64,000 nt of DNA from Pseudoalteromonas distincta (GCF_000814675.1 NZ_JWIG01000031.1:1-64000); one strand, 5' to 3'; positions 26,232 to 35,915 are shown, counted from the first letter of the stretch. The notes: generated by a model from the letters alone, not told the origin. A program made the numbers and translations.

Positions 26232-26556
26232 CTTACTAAAAATTATCACACCTAACCAACGCCGTATTGACGCAGCGCAAGCGAAACTCGAACTTGAACA
26301 AAATAAAGGTTTACTTATTGATGTACGAGAACCTGCAGAGCACGCTACAAAAGCAGCTACTGGCGCTATAAATATTCCGCGTGGATTACTCGATATGAAG
26401 CTGATGGAAATAGAAAAAGACGCAGCTCGCCCTATTTACGTGCACTGCGCAAGTGGTGCACGCGCAACGTTGGGAGCAGAAGCGTTAACGCGTGTGGGTT
26501 ATGAAAACGTAACCGTTATTACCTGTGACGCAAACCAAATATGTAGTGTGTTTTAA
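26212..26556 (+). CDS. Rhodanese-like sulfurtransferase
   Basis: A single rhodanese domain of 114 residues. The active-site loop is HCASGARA (C at about residue 82, C-x-x-G-x-R), so it should carry a persulfide. LLIDVREPAEHATKAATGAI is the usual N-terminal signature. The C-terminus has extra cysteines (ITCDANQICSVF). It overlaps the end of the DUF2892 remnant and is divergent from a persulfide-sensor-type ArsR gene, so a role in sulfide/persulfide detoxification is likely. In E. coli YgaP the rhodanese and membrane parts form one chain. Confidence 0.85.
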   Translation: MLTSIPDLLKIITPNQRRIDAAQAKLELEQNKGLLIDVREPAEHATKAATGAINIPRGLLDMKLMEIEKDAARPIYVHCASGARATLGAEALTRVGYENVTVITCDANQICSVF

Positions 26557-26571
26557 ACATCAACTGAATAC

Positions 26572-26973
26572 TTATAATGATGCGCCTAGTAAAGGTAGGC
26601 GTTTAACTTTGTGATAAGTCAGTGCTAATTTAATACACTCTTTAACTGGGTGTTCTGGTAATGGCTTTTCACTATTTAATACAATTGCCCGGTTACCTTC
26701 GAAAGTGAGAGTGTGGGAATACAACTCTCTAAATGTGCTTACTAGCTTTGATTGGCAATGAAAAAACAAATAACACGAGGAGCCCTTAAAGCCTACGCGA
26801 ATGGGGCTGCCATTTATTGTGTTATAACTTGGCTCTCCCCACTTTAAAGACTCTTCAACAGCTCCTAAGTTTTGCTCTTGTGCTACGGTATAAATTAACT
26901 CTCGTAATTTTATAAGCTTACTTTTTACTATCTCAGGATAATTATTAAATATATTTTCTATTTCCGTATTCAT
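26572..26973 (-). CDS. DUF1801 domain-containing protein
   Basis: The 133-residue protein fits the DUF1801 (YdhG/YdeI-like) alpha/beta fold. It has the helical start NTEIENIFNNYPEIVKSKL, the central EESLKWGEPSYNTINGSPIR motif (K-W-G-E-P-S-Y is diagnostic), then GFKGSSCYLFFHC and a C-terminal V-K-E-C-I-K-L-A-L helix. No catalytic role is established for the family. It lies 37 nt downstream of the PH-domain gene on the same strand and may share its transcript. Confidence 0.8.
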   Translation of the reverse strand: MNTEIENIFNNYPEIVKSKLIKLRELIYTVAQEQNLGAVEESLKWGEPSYNTINGSPIRVGFKGSSCYLFFHCQSKLVSTFRELYSHTLTFEGNRAIVLNSEKPLPEHPVKECIKLALTYHKVKRLPLLGASL

Positions 26974-27010
26974 AAAAATATCCTTATAAACTTTACAATT
27001 TTAAAGCAGG

Positions 27011-27556
27011 CTACTTTTGCTGCCTTTCATCAAGTAAAACAAGTAGCATCTGCTCAATATTTTTAACACTATAAGTAAGTGCTCTCAGTAGCTCTTTCTC
27101 ACTTTGCTCTGTTGCCTGCTGCGACGCTTTACCTTGATTAGCCAATACATCTTTTTGCTCAAGTATCGCCTCTCTAAACTCACTCGCATTAACTACACCA
27201 AGCAAAGACACTAAAGCACCATTTCCTGACTGCCCAGCTGTTTCAAAACTTAAACGATATAATCCAAAAATTCGCATAAGCGGCCCTTGGCTTAACCCAA
27301 CATCGGTTATTTTTTCAAGCGGAATAGATTTTTCTTCTTTAAATAATATGCCACGTTTAACTACCAATTTTTGTGGTAATAAGTCAGCTGACATAGCTGC
27401 GAGTATTCGTCCGCCCACCAGCCATACAATCAGTAAAATGATAGGTATAAGCGGTATAGTAACAAGAGCCAACATTGCAAATAGCGAGGCAGTAACCATC
27501 CAGTATTGTTTTACTTTAGGATCAAAATTAGCACTTTTTAAGGTTAAGTTACTCAT
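27011..27556 (-). CDS. Bacterial PH-domain (YdbS/bPH2-like) membrane protein
   Basis: With the start at 27554-27556 (MSNLTLKSANFDPKVKQYW) the product has 181 residues. Two membrane helices (about 20-60, SLFAMLALVTIPLIPIILLI, then VWLVGGRILAAM) are followed by a bPH2 domain with KLVVKRGILFKEEKSIPLEK and ITDVGLSQGPLMRIFGLYRL, a strong family signature. The frame extends 29 codons further upstream but without a credible ribosome site. The function of such proteins is poorly known. Confidence 0.8.
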   Translation of the reverse strand: MSNLTLKSANFDPKVKQYWMVTASLFAMLALVTIPLIPIILLIVWLVGGRILAAMSADLLPQKLVVKRGILFKEEKSIPLEKITDVGLSQGPLMRIFGLYRLSFETAGQSGNGALVSLLGVVNASEFREAILEQKDVLANQGKASQQATEQSEKELLRALTYSVKNIEQMLLVLLDERQQK

Positions 27557-27675
27557 TAGCTTTCTTTTGTATGGTTGGGGATTTATAAAAGTACGCCAAT
27601 CTAATATTGAATGCAATTTAGTCCAAACATTTATAATTAGCATTCAAATATACTTTCACACACTTATGTACATAC

Positions 27676-27710
27676 AAAAAAGCCGAGCATACAGGGCTAT
27701 GCTCGGCTTA
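27676..27710 (-). terminator. Terminator of the receptor-pullulanase operon
   Basis: Minus strand: TAAGCCGAGCATA, loop GCCCTG, TATGCTCGGCTT, then a T6 run. It lies 21 nt beyond the pullulanase stop codon. Confidence 0.88.
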
Positions 27711-27730
27711 GGTCTGGGAAAATATAACCG

Positions 27731-30700
27731 CTACTGTTTGTTGATAAGTATGCTCACATTCTCTCTATCTGGGCCTATTACCTTAAAGGTGTAAATACCT
27801 TGTTCGGTAATATTTAGTGCTATATTGGCACCTACGGCTTCAAGTGGTGTTAGTTCATCAATTGCCACTACCGGCGTATCGCCTGCTCCACCGTAATCAA
27901 CGGTACTCCAATCTTCAGACGCTACTTTAAATTCGTAGTCACCCGCTTCTAGCTCTATTGATGTAGAGTAAATTGCATCACCCTCGTACATCAGCGGGTT
28001 ATCAGTACTCCAGTCATTTAAGCTGCCACGAATAAACACTGTCGTTTGTGCAAACATTTCAGCGTTGAGCACTTTTAGCGATACGTTATTTAAATCACTG
28101 GCGTCAAATATAAACTGGTATTCACCTTCTTCTGCAATGTCGATGGTCATATTCGCGCCCGCAACCGACAACTGCTCAGCGGTGCCAACCATTACACTGG
28201 CATCCCCCTCAGCCGAGCCATAATCAACCGTGCTCCAATCTTCTGACGCTACTTTAAATTCATAACTTGCAGCGCTCAGTGTTTTAGTAAAGGTGTAAAT
28301 ACCTTTACCTTTATAACTTAGCTCATCGGTTACTCCCCAGTCATTAAGCGTACCGCGCACATAAATAGCAGTGCCTATAAATGGCTCTTCGTTGTATAAA
28401 GTAAACGTTGGATTTTCAGGGTTTGAAGCATCAAGCGAAAATACATAGGTTGCATCAATAGCAGCGCTGAATGTCATGTTTGCACCTGAGCGCGTTAATG
28501 CCTCGCTTTGGTTTTCAACTACATCTTTATCAGCGTCAGTAAGCGCACCAAAATCAACCGTAGACCAATCTTCTGAGGCAATTTTAAATTCGTAATCGCC
28601 AGCGCTTAGTGCAATTGCTATACGGTATTCACCATCGCCAATATATTCAAATGCATCGCGTGTGCCCCAGTCGTTTAAACTACCGCGCACAAACACAGCG
28701 GTGCTGCCATAAGGTACTACATCAGGCGCGCCTACGGTTGCATTTGCACTTAAACCAACACCTTGGCTCGCACCTTGGTTTTTAGTGAATACAGCTAATG
28801 TGTAAGGCGGTACAGTAAATGTGCCTTCGTTATCGCCAGCAGCAAAATTAGTACCGGTCATGCTTGCATCAACACTGTTTTTTAATACATCGTGTAATTC
28901 AAAATCCGCTGCGGTGGCAATAGTATGGCTAAGGGTTTGCTCGGTTGCGTTAATCACGACAACAAGCGCATCAAATGCAGGGTCTAAGTCTGTTAGCCCT
29001 TCGCCATCATCAATGCTCATTACTATTAAGCCATGTTGCTGCGCTTTACCTACGTTATGAAAACCCACCCGCTCAATAACATCTTGCTCTGTGGTTAATC
29101 TAAATAGTGGGCTGCTACTACGTATTTGTAAAAATTCATTAAATACATCATGTGCAAAGGTAATATCTTGTGGCTGTGCAGCCGCTTGGGTATTAGCAGA
29201 AATAGGCATAATTTCTTGCCATTTCACTTCGTTGTCTTGTGCGGGTGGCAAGCCAATATTCCAGTTATTGGTATCTTGGGTAAAATCAACAAAGTTAAAC
29301 CAGTCGCCCGAGTCGTAGCTGTTACGATCCATCGATTTTGAACGTAGCAAGTCGGCGCCCATTTGCATAAATGGAATACCTTGGCTCATAAGCGGGAGTG
29401 CTAACGCCATATTATGAGCACGAACGCGCTGCTCAATACTCATGTTAGCGCTGTGTTTATATTGCAGCTGATCCCATAGTGTTTCGTTATCGTGTTTAGA
29501 TACGTAATGAATGCTATCGGCAGGGTCTAGTGCATACGCCGTTGGCTGAGTATTCCAAGTAAAGCTATTACCCTTTGCTGAGTTACCTTTAAAGCCTTTT
29601 AAAATGTAGTTTTGTAAATTACCCGCAAGTGACAAACGTAAAGTATCTTGCTCTGCTAAATTGCCATCTGTTGAGCTATTACTAAATAATGCACCACCGC
29701 GAACGGCTTCACGAATACGGTCGTTAAAGGTACCTACTTCGCTACCGGCCATATCGGCTTGTTTGGCTTGCACAAATAAGCGGTTATTTGCCACCTCACC
29801 AAAGTCCCAACCTTCGCCATAAAAGTAGTTATCTTCATCAACAGCTTGCACTGCATCACGTGCTGCAAGAATTGACGATTTTGGCATGTGCCCCATTACA
29901 TCAAATCTAAAGCTGTCGTAACCAAATTCGCGCGCCAAAATAACTAATGAATCACTAACAAACTTATCCATCATTACATGCTCTGTAGCTGTATTTTCAC
30001 AACACGTTGAGCGCTCTATTTCACCACTTACTTCGTTATAGCGATGGTAGTAACCCGGTACTAGCTTATCAAATACCGACTTGTCCCAAATACCCGATGA
30101 CGTTGTATGGTTATAAACCACATCAAGCACTACGCGCAGACCAATAGACTGCAGTGATTGCACCATAGCGCGGGTTTCTTTAACGCGGGCAATGCCCTCT
30201 GGACTTGAGGCGTACGAGCCTTCAGGCGCTATAAAGTAATGCGGATCGTAACCCCAGTTAAAGCTATCTAAGCTGCGCATAGCATTAGCAAGTGCTTGTG
30301 CGTCATCTGAGCCTGGTAAATAACCGCTCATTAAATCAATAATGGTGCTGCTTTTATCTTGGGTTTTACACGCATCGGCTTCATCATTAATTTGCTCACA
30401 TAAATCTCCTAGCGTATCGCTAATATCTACACGTTTACTGATGTCTTCATCTATGGTGCCAATATCAGTAATAGGTAATAAATGAAAATGCGTTAAGCCA
30501 TTTTGAGCCAAAGTTTGTAAGTGCTGCATAGGAGCACTATTTAGCTCAGTAAACGCAAAGTACTTACCACGGTTAGCCTCTGTTACGCTGTTATCGCGTG
30601 CGCTAAAATCACGTACATGGCCCTCGTAAATAATCGCATCTTCTGGATTTTCTACCGTAGGAATAAGGCGTGTATCCCACCCTTCGGGTTTAGTGTCTTC

Positions 30701-32035
30701 ATCGGCTAAATTAATCAACTGGCTGTATAAACCATTGGTAGATACATTTAGTGAGTAAGGGTCTGTGCTCCAAAGCGACTCTATTTGCTGAGTCAGTGGG
30801 TGGTAAACATCAAAATTAAAGCGGTAGTAGTGGCGGTCGTATTGCATATCTAAACTTGCTTGCCAAATACCTGTCTGTGTATTTAATGTCATTGGCGTAG
30901 AGTGCACTTGTGTTTTTGCATCATCAAACACGTTTAGCATCATGTTATTAGCGGTGGGTGCCCACACAGTTACATCAATCGCGTTATTGCCATAATTTAC
31001 ACCCAGTACAGCTTCGTTAGCGTCATCTTCGCCTTGTGTGTAAAGGGCATCAAGTGCTTTAGCGGTTTGCACAAAGCTTGCTTCTAGCAGCTTACCTTCA
31101 CTATCGTAACCGGCAATAACAAGCTGCGATTTTATAAGCGCTTTAGCCGTGTTTGTATCCCAACTTCCTTCGTAAGCGTTCCAAGTGGTTAAATGCGGTA
31201 CTTTTGCCGCTTGCTCATCAGTTAAATTGCTTGATTGCAGCGTAACAGTATCGCCGTTTAAACCAGTATCAATATCCACTTCAAGCTCAGCCGTAGCTGA
31301 TGAATGTAACTTAATTAGGCTTGTAAACTCGTTACTTGGTTTATACAAAATAGTATTTAAATCAATCCAATGCGCTGAAGCACCTGTTATAGCAACTGCG
31401 CGTTCGCCTAAACTTAATATAGGGTATTCAAACACCGAAGGCTCGCCATGAATGGTAAAGTTCATACGCTGAAAGGTTTCATCGTCTTGCATCAGCGGCA
31501 TGGTTAAATCCACATCACCAAACGCCTTACCTGACCCTTCTGTACCAATATGAATAATAAAATTGGCACATTCGTTATAACCCTCTTTAAGGTTAATTAT
31601 CCAGTACGCACCGTAGTTTGGATCAATACCATCGTATTCATGGCCGTTAGCCCAATCGCTGGTATCAAATGGCGGTGCATACGCATCGCATACTTCGTTA
31701 TTCCACGAATGTAATCGGTAGCCTTCATAGTTATCATCGGCTAGGCGGTTATAAAATAAAACCGCCTCTCCTTCCCCTGCAAATACCACAGGGTCTGGCA
31801 GGGTTGGGTCGGCGCCAACCACACAGCTTTCGTTATTTTCATCAGGTACTGTAGGTGCAGGGCACGATATAGGTTCGGGATCGACACATTGTGACCCCGC
31901 TTCATTAGGGACTTGTGGCACATTACAGGTAAGTAATGGTTCACCAGATTCAACATCACCTGTTCCACCACACGCTGCTAATAGCATTAACGCTAACGTT
32001 ATTAGCAAATATTTAGACATAGTTATAATTTTCAT
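27731..32035 (-). CDS. pulA: Pullulanase-type alpha-1,6-glucosidase, surface lipoprotein
   Basis: A debranching GH13 enzyme for pullulan and branched maltodextrin. The 1434-residue chain has a lipoprotein signal with LLAAC (C22), a cysteine-rich linker, and a CBM41-like region (EAVLFYNRLADDNYEGYRLH). A CBM48-like domain and the GH13 barrel follow, with all four conserved regions: DVVYNH (about 640), FRFDVMGHM (nucleophile D, about 710), FYGEGWDFGE (acid/base E, about 737) and SKHDNETLWD (about 847). Three repeated C-terminal modules follow. GGAG supports the start. It lies 22 nt downstream of a TonB receptor gene in one operon. Confidence 0.93.
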   Translation of the reverse strand: MKIITMSKYLLITLALMLLAACGGTGDVESGEPLLTCNVPQVPNEAGSQCVDPEPISCPAPTVPDENNESCVVGADPTLPDPVVFAGEGEAVLFYNRLADDNYEGYRLHSWNNEVCDAYAPPFDTSDWANGHEYDGIDPNYGAYWIINLKEGYNECANFIIHIGTEGSGKAFGDVDLTMPLMQDDETFQRMNFTIHGEPSVFEYPILSLGERAVAITGASAHWIDLNTILYKPSNEFTSLIKLHSSATAELEVDIDTGLNGDTVTLQSSNLTDEQAAKVPHLTTWNAYEGSWDTNTAKALIKSQLVIAGYDSEGKLLEASFVQTAKALDALYTQGEDDANEAVLGVNYGNNAIDVTVWAPTANNMMLNVFDDAKTQVHSTPMTLNTQTGIWQASLDMQYDRHYYRFNFDVYHPLTQQIESLWSTDPYSLNVSTNGLYSQLINLADEDTKPEGWDTRLIPTVENPEDAIIYEGHVRDFSARDNSVTEANRGKYFAFTELNSAPMQHLQTLAQNGLTHFHLLPITDIGTIDEDISKRVDISDTLGDLCEQINDEADACKTQDKSSTIIDLMSGYLPGSDDAQALANAMRSLDSFNWGYDPHYFIAPEGSYASSPEGIARVKETRAMVQSLQSIGLRVVLDVVYNHTTSSGIWDKSVFDKLVPGYYHRYNEVSGEIERSTCCENTATEHVMMDKFVSDSLVILAREFGYDSFRFDVMGHMPKSSILAARDAVQAVDEDNYFYGEGWDFGEVANNRLFVQAKQADMAGSEVGTFNDRIREAVRGGALFSNSSTDGNLAEQDTLRLSLAGNLQNYILKGFKGNSAKGNSFTWNTQPTAYALDPADSIHYVSKHDNETLWDQLQYKHSANMSIEQRVRAHNMALALPLMSQGIPFMQMGADLLRSKSMDRNSYDSGDWFNFVDFTQDTNNWNIGLPPAQDNEVKWQEIMPISANTQAAAQPQDITFAHDVFNEFLQIRSSSPLFRLTTEQDVIERVGFHNVGKAQQHGLIVMSIDDGEGLTDLDPAFDALVVVINATEQTLSHTIATAADFELHDVLKNSVDASMTGTNFAAGDNEGTFTVPPYTLAVFTKNQGASQGVGLSANATVGAPDVVPYGSTAVFVRGSLNDWGTRDAFEYIGDGEYRIAIALSAGDYEFKIASEDWSTVDFGALTDADKDVVENQSEALTRSGANMTFSAAIDATYVFSLDASNPENPTFTLYNEEPFIGTAIYVRGTLNDWGVTDELSYKGKGIYTFTKTLSAASYEFKVASEDWSTVDYGSAEGDASVMVGTAEQLSVAGANMTIDIAEEGEYQFIFDASDLNNVSLKVLNAEMFAQTTVFIRGSLNDWSTDNPLMYEGDAIYSTSIELEAGDYEFKVASEDWSTVDYGGAGDTPVVAIDELTPLEAVGANIALNITEQGIYTFKVIGPDRENVSILINKQ
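27734..28710 (-). repeat. Three tandem ~105-residue modules at the pullulanase C-terminus
   Basis: Three consecutive coding repeats each begin with a segment like VFVRGSLNDW and contain YEFKVASEDWSTVDYG, followed by a G-A-N-M-T/A-L strand and a closing D-A-S/F-K strand. Boundaries are about 28710-28385, 28385-28060 and 28060-27734. The W-x-x-x-D pattern and position suggest starch-binding modules. The amino acid repeats are close enough that recombination between them is possible. Confidence 0.8.
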
Positions 32036-32057
32036 TTTTAAACGCTCCGTTTGCTAA

Positions 32058-34931
32058 TTAATGACTGTATGTAAAACCAAGGTAGAACTGACGACCAAAG
32101 TACTGAGTCGTCCCTGTTCGTTGCTCTGAGCCAAAGTAACTTTGGGTTGGTTCATCGGTTAAGTTATTAACTTGCAAAAGCATTGTTAGCGAGTCGCTAA
32201 AGCGATAAGAGGTTTGAAAGTCGACTACGGTTTCAGCATCAAAATTAACCACTTGCTCGTTAATGGCAACCTGCTCTGATACAAACTCATCGCGGTAGCG
32301 CACATTGAGGCGGGTTTCAAAATCATCCATTGAGTAAAAAACCGTGGCATTAAACACGTTATTAGATAGCCCAGGTAAAGATTGCGCTAATGTGTCGCCC
32401 CCTAAACTGGTGATCGATTCAATTTCACTTTCGGTGTATGAGTAACTTGCGTTAGCGCCTAAGCCATTAAATGGCTCAGGTAAAAAGGTAAACACTTGCG
32501 TATAAGCAAGCTCTAGCCCTCTGATATAGCCACCTTCACCGTTATTAACTGCCGTGGTGTAAATACCGTTTGTTGTCGCAACTTGCTCGCCACTAACGGG
32601 GTCTTCTATAGAATCAGGTACGTTAAAGCCATTGCCTTTAAAGTCGAAGTTTTCGATTGATAAGGTTTCAACAAACGAGTCTATATTTTTATAAAATAAC
32701 GCCGCAGCGATAGTGCCGTTGCCTTCTTCAAAATAATATTCGTAAGATAAGTCGTATTGGTCGGCATAAAAGGGTTTTAAAAATGGGTTATTAGTACTTG
32801 AGCCATTAATAACACCATCATCGCTTACGTTTGCACTGGCATCGCCCGCTAAGCGGTTAATTGGCGCACGCGACATTACTTTAGCCGCTGCAAAGCGCAC
32901 AAGTGAATTATCGTTAAGTTGCAGGTTTAAATTTAATGAAGGTAAGTAGTCGGTGTATTTAGTGCCTAATACATTAGGTGCGTATAAATTATTTACAATG
33001 CCGTTCTCATCAACAATATTTTGCGCTCCTAAACGCGCATCGCCTGCTACGTTCTCTAGTACCGTTGCGGATTGATCGGTTTCAACGCGGCGCACACCCA
33101 CATTACCCGATAGGTCGAGCCCGGCAATTTGCGTGTTAATGTTTACCATAACGTACGCAGCTAGCACATCTTCAAACACCGAGCCGCTTTGTAGCACTGT
33201 CCACGAATAGTTAGTTGTGTAACCTTGCGCGTCGTCTACGCCATCAGCGTTGCCCCATGTTTGAACAGGCTCTGGCGTGCCATCTGGAAACCATGCGTTA
33301 AGTGCTTTGTCTAAATCAATGGCTAAATACGATGGGAAATAACTAAACTCGCCCTGCCAGTCAACCACAGAGGCCATATCGTCGGTTAAACGCAAAGGCG
33401 GTTGCGTTGCTGAAAACGCCCCGTCGTTACCATACTCAAATACCGAGCGTTTACGGCTGTACTCTCTATCTGAGTAGCGCGCACCAAACTCTACTGAGCT
33501 AAATATGTCGCTTTCTAGCTCGTATTTAAAATCGAGCTTAAATGCCGTTACTTCATCTTCTGTTTGATCTGGGTAAATACCATATTTGCTGACCATTACA
33601 CGGTCTATATCGCTAAAGGCGGCCGCCTGATTAAACCCAACGTCAGGTAAATTTAAGCCGTTTAATTGATAGTTAATTGCTACGTTGTTATCAAATACTG
33701 GCGTTTCTGCATTGGCATCTTCTGCTACTAAGCTCCACAGTAAGCCATTTCTAAAATTACTTTTTGCGCGAGAAAGCGACACATCGGCATTTACGCTGAA
33801 TCTATCGGTTACCTGCCAATCAGCATTAACGCCAAAACTATCTACTTCGTCAAAGTCTTGGTTGTCGTCGTTTACTATTTCAACGCGGGTATAGCTTTGC
33901 GAAGTACGGTTAACCGCTGCGCCTATCACGGCATTACCATCGAGCTGAGCGTTAGCATATGCAGCTGTTGGCCCGCCTAATTTAACCCTCAGGCCACGGG
34001 CAAATGACTCTTTATCAAAGCGCGATAAAAACGCATCACCTTTTAATTTAAAGTTATCTGCCGGTGCCCACTCTATGGCTGCTAAGTAACCATTACGGGT
34101 TTCTTCGCCACCTAAATGCTGTAGCTCAAAGCCTTCGCTAATGTATTCGTTTTCTGGGTTAGCTAAAGGGCCATTGGTGTCGTTAACTGCGCCATCAACG
34201 TCTTTTGTGTCGTTGTACGCAAGGCCAATAAACTGCGTTGCTACACTTGGCTGAAACAAACGCGCATAGCCCAGCGCTACGCCTAACGTGTCGTCTAGGT
34301 ATTTGCCTTGATACGAAAAACTAATTCGATCGCCAAATTCAGTGGCATCCGATACCTCTGAGGCGCGGTCGTTATACATACCGCGCACATTAGCTACAAA
34401 TTTATGCGTTTGATCATTATTAAGTGGACTGGCGGTTTCAAGCTCTACCGTACCGGCCACGCCACCTTCAATAAGCGATGCCTTTGGCGATTTGTATACC
34501 GCCGCAGAGCTAATTAATTCTGACGGATATTGGTCAAACTCAATACTGCGGCTGCCACTTGTAGATACTTGCTCGCGGCCATTAAGTGTTGAAAATACAA
34601 ACCCGCCCGACAGCCCGCGTATATTAATTTGCGCCGCTTGCCCACCCGTTCGCACCGCTGAAATACCAGGTAATCGTGTAAGTGCATCGGCCATTGAAAT
34701 ATCAGGCAGTGCCCCTAAATCATCGGCAGAAATTTGTTCTGACACCGTATCGCTAAAACGCTTTTGATTTAAAGATTGAATTAAACTGCGACTAAAGCCT
34801 CGCACTTCAATAATTTCTAAATCTTCAGCTTGTGTGCTGGGTGATTGATTTGTTGAGTCTTCGTTTGCAGCCAATGCACTATTAGCGGCAAATAAAGCCA
34901 GCATAAGTGCACTTAGTTTAAACTTGTCCAT
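32058..34931 (-). CDS. TonB-dependent outer membrane receptor for maltodextrin/starch
   Basis: A 957-residue TonB-dependent transporter. The signal peptide ends in SALAANED; a TonB-box-like stretch LEIIEVRG follows, and then the plug domain (ADALTRLPGISAVRTGGQAA; QINIRGLSGG; YKSPKASLIEGGVAGTVELE). A 22-stranded barrel ends in F-Y-L-G-F-T-Y-S-H, with the terminal aromatic pattern. The plug sequence belongs to the large receptor class common in Caulobacter, Xanthomonas and Alteromonadales. Because it lies directly before pullulanase and behind an operator shared with a GH97 gene, the substrate is probably an alpha-glucan oligosaccharide. Confidence 0.9.
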   Translation of the reverse strand: MDKFKLSALMLALFAANSALAANEDSTNQSPSTQAEDLEIIEVRGFSRSLIQSLNQKRFSDTVSEQISADDLGALPDISMADALTRLPGISAVRTGGQAAQINIRGLSGGFVFSTLNGREQVSTSGSRSIEFDQYPSELISSAAVYKSPKASLIEGGVAGTVELETASPLNNDQTHKFVANVRGMYNDRASEVSDATEFGDRISFSYQGKYLDDTLGVALGYARLFQPSVATQFIGLAYNDTKDVDGAVNDTNGPLANPENEYISEGFELQHLGGEETRNGYLAAIEWAPADNFKLKGDAFLSRFDKESFARGLRVKLGGPTAAYANAQLDGNAVIGAAVNRTSQSYTRVEIVNDDNQDFDEVDSFGVNADWQVTDRFSVNADVSLSRAKSNFRNGLLWSLVAEDANAETPVFDNNVAINYQLNGLNLPDVGFNQAAAFSDIDRVMVSKYGIYPDQTEDEVTAFKLDFKYELESDIFSSVEFGARYSDREYSRKRSVFEYGNDGAFSATQPPLRLTDDMASVVDWQGEFSYFPSYLAIDLDKALNAWFPDGTPEPVQTWGNADGVDDAQGYTTNYSWTVLQSGSVFEDVLAAYVMVNINTQIAGLDLSGNVGVRRVETDQSATVLENVAGDARLGAQNIVDENGIVNNLYAPNVLGTKYTDYLPSLNLNLQLNDNSLVRFAAAKVMSRAPINRLAGDASANVSDDGVINGSSTNNPFLKPFYADQYDLSYEYYFEEGNGTIAAALFYKNIDSFVETLSIENFDFKGNGFNVPDSIEDPVSGEQVATTNGIYTTAVNNGEGGYIRGLELAYTQVFTFLPEPFNGLGANASYSYTESEIESITSLGGDTLAQSLPGLSNNVFNATVFYSMDDFETRLNVRYRDEFVSEQVAINEQVVNFDAETVVDFQTSYRFSDSLTMLLQVNNLTDEPTQSYFGSEQRTGTTQYFGRQFYLGFTYSH

Positions 34932-35023
34932 GTGTGTGAACCTTTGAGTTATTGTTGTCAGGTGTTGCTGTGTTGTTCAAAACACAACCAACAAATTGTA
35001 ACTAAAAGGTAAAATTAATGTGA

Positions 35024-35037
35024 TGAATACGTATGCA
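35024..35037. promoter_or_regulatory. LacI-type operator before the receptor-pullulanase operon
   Basis: TGAATACGTATGCA, a near-palindrome centred on CG (ideal TGAATACGTATTCA), lies about 93 bp upstream of the receptor start. An almost identical site (12-13 of 14 bases) lies before the GH97 gene at 49972. A palindrome with a central CG is typical of LacI-family repressors such as those controlling maltose genes. The regulator is not in this window. Confidence 0.6.
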
Positions 35038-35057
35038 GGGCATGAGGGTTAGGCTGC

Positions 35058-35081
35058 AGGTGTATGCGCGTACATACACCT
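35058..35081. other. Perfect inverted repeat after the LysE gene
   Basis: AGGTGTATG and CATACACCT (9-bp arms) around CGCGTA. It lies 17 nt beyond the LysE-type gene stop, where a terminator would be expected, but no T-tract follows on the minus strand. It could be a weak terminator or a second regulatory site for the downstream receptor gene. Confidence 0.5.
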
Positions 35082-35097
35082 ACATTTGGAACGCTAT

Positions 35098-35715
35098 TTA
35101 AAGACTAAGCACCACTTTTATCGCAAGAGCAATAAATACGACTCCCAGTATTTTATCAAGCCACGGGTTTTGTTTGGTAAATCCAAAGCGGTTTTTTGAA
35201 ACCTCGGTCAGTAACGCCACCAGCAAGTACCAACCGGTATCAATTACAAACACGGTTAAGCACATAATTATGCCCACACTTAAAGTAAGTAGCTGAGGGT
35301 CAATAAACTGTGAGAACAAGGCTAAAAAGAAAATAGCGAGCTTGGGGTTTAAAAAAGCAATGGCAAAACCATCTTGTAATGCTTTAGCTGCACTTACCTC
35401 ACTTTTTTGTACTTCAAGTTCGTCATTACTTGGTTTTGCTAGCAATATTTTTATGCCTAAATACGCCAAATAGGCCGCACCTAAGTAAACGAGTATTTGA
35501 TAAACAGTTGGAAACTGCGTCATTAAAGCGCCTAACCCTAATAACGATGCACCGGCATACAAGCCAACGCCAGTACCATGACTGAGCGCGGCAAGCATAC
35601 CGTTTTTCATACTACCGTTAAGTGAGTGCTTTAAAACCACCGCTAAACTTGGTCCTGGCGACATTGCGCCCATCATACAAATAGCCGCTAGGCTTAACCA
35701 TACTGTAAATGTCAT
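35098..35715 (-). CDS. LysE/RhtB-family amino acid exporter
   Basis: A 205-residue membrane exporter with about six helices. The family N-terminal motif GAMSPGPSLAVVLKHSLNGS (from about residue 17) is the best evidence, followed by GTGVGLYAGASLLGLGALM and FAIAFLNPKLAIFFLALFSQ. Such proteins export amino acids or related metabolites, driven by the proton gradient. It is the last of three genes on the minus strand; the DUF4177 gene ends directly at its start. The substrate cannot be told. Confidence 0.9.
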   Translation of the reverse strand: MTFTVWLSLAAICMMGAMSPGPSLAVVLKHSLNGSMKNGMLAALSHGTGVGLYAGASLLGLGALMTQFPTVYQILVYLGAAYLAYLGIKILLAKPSNDELEVQKSEVSAAKALQDGFAIAFLNPKLAIFFLALFSQFIDPQLLTLSVGIIMCLTVFVIDTGWYLLVALLTEVSKNRFGFTKQNPWLDKILGVVFIALAIKVVLSL

Positions 35716-35898
35716 TTAAAGCTCGTCAGTTTCAATAAGTAATGTATAACCGTGCACTTGCCCATAAAAACCTGCCAAGGGCACTGCGTTTATTACTTTC
35801 CAGCCATCTTGGTTTAATTCCTGTATGCGGTCATTTAGTGCGGCTATATCTACACCACCCAAAAAACGGGTCTTTCTAAATTCGATTACTTTTTGCAT
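35716..35898 (-). CDS. DUF4177 domain-containing small protein
   Basis: A 60-residue protein. Its plan (EFRKTRF, then NDRIQELNQDGWKVINAVPL, then a final YTLLIE strand) matches DUF4177, a short beta-alpha-beta domain with the diagnostic L-N-x-x-G-W-x-V. It is directly adjacent to the LysE-type gene (the stop ends one base before the next ATG) and 17 nt after the DUF3224 gene. Function unknown. Confidence 0.75.
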   Translation of the reverse strand: MQKVIEFRKTRFLGGVDIAALNDRIQELNQDGWKVINAVPLAGFYGQVHGYTLLIETDEL

Positions 35899-35915
35899 TT
35901 TAATCCTTGAGTATC

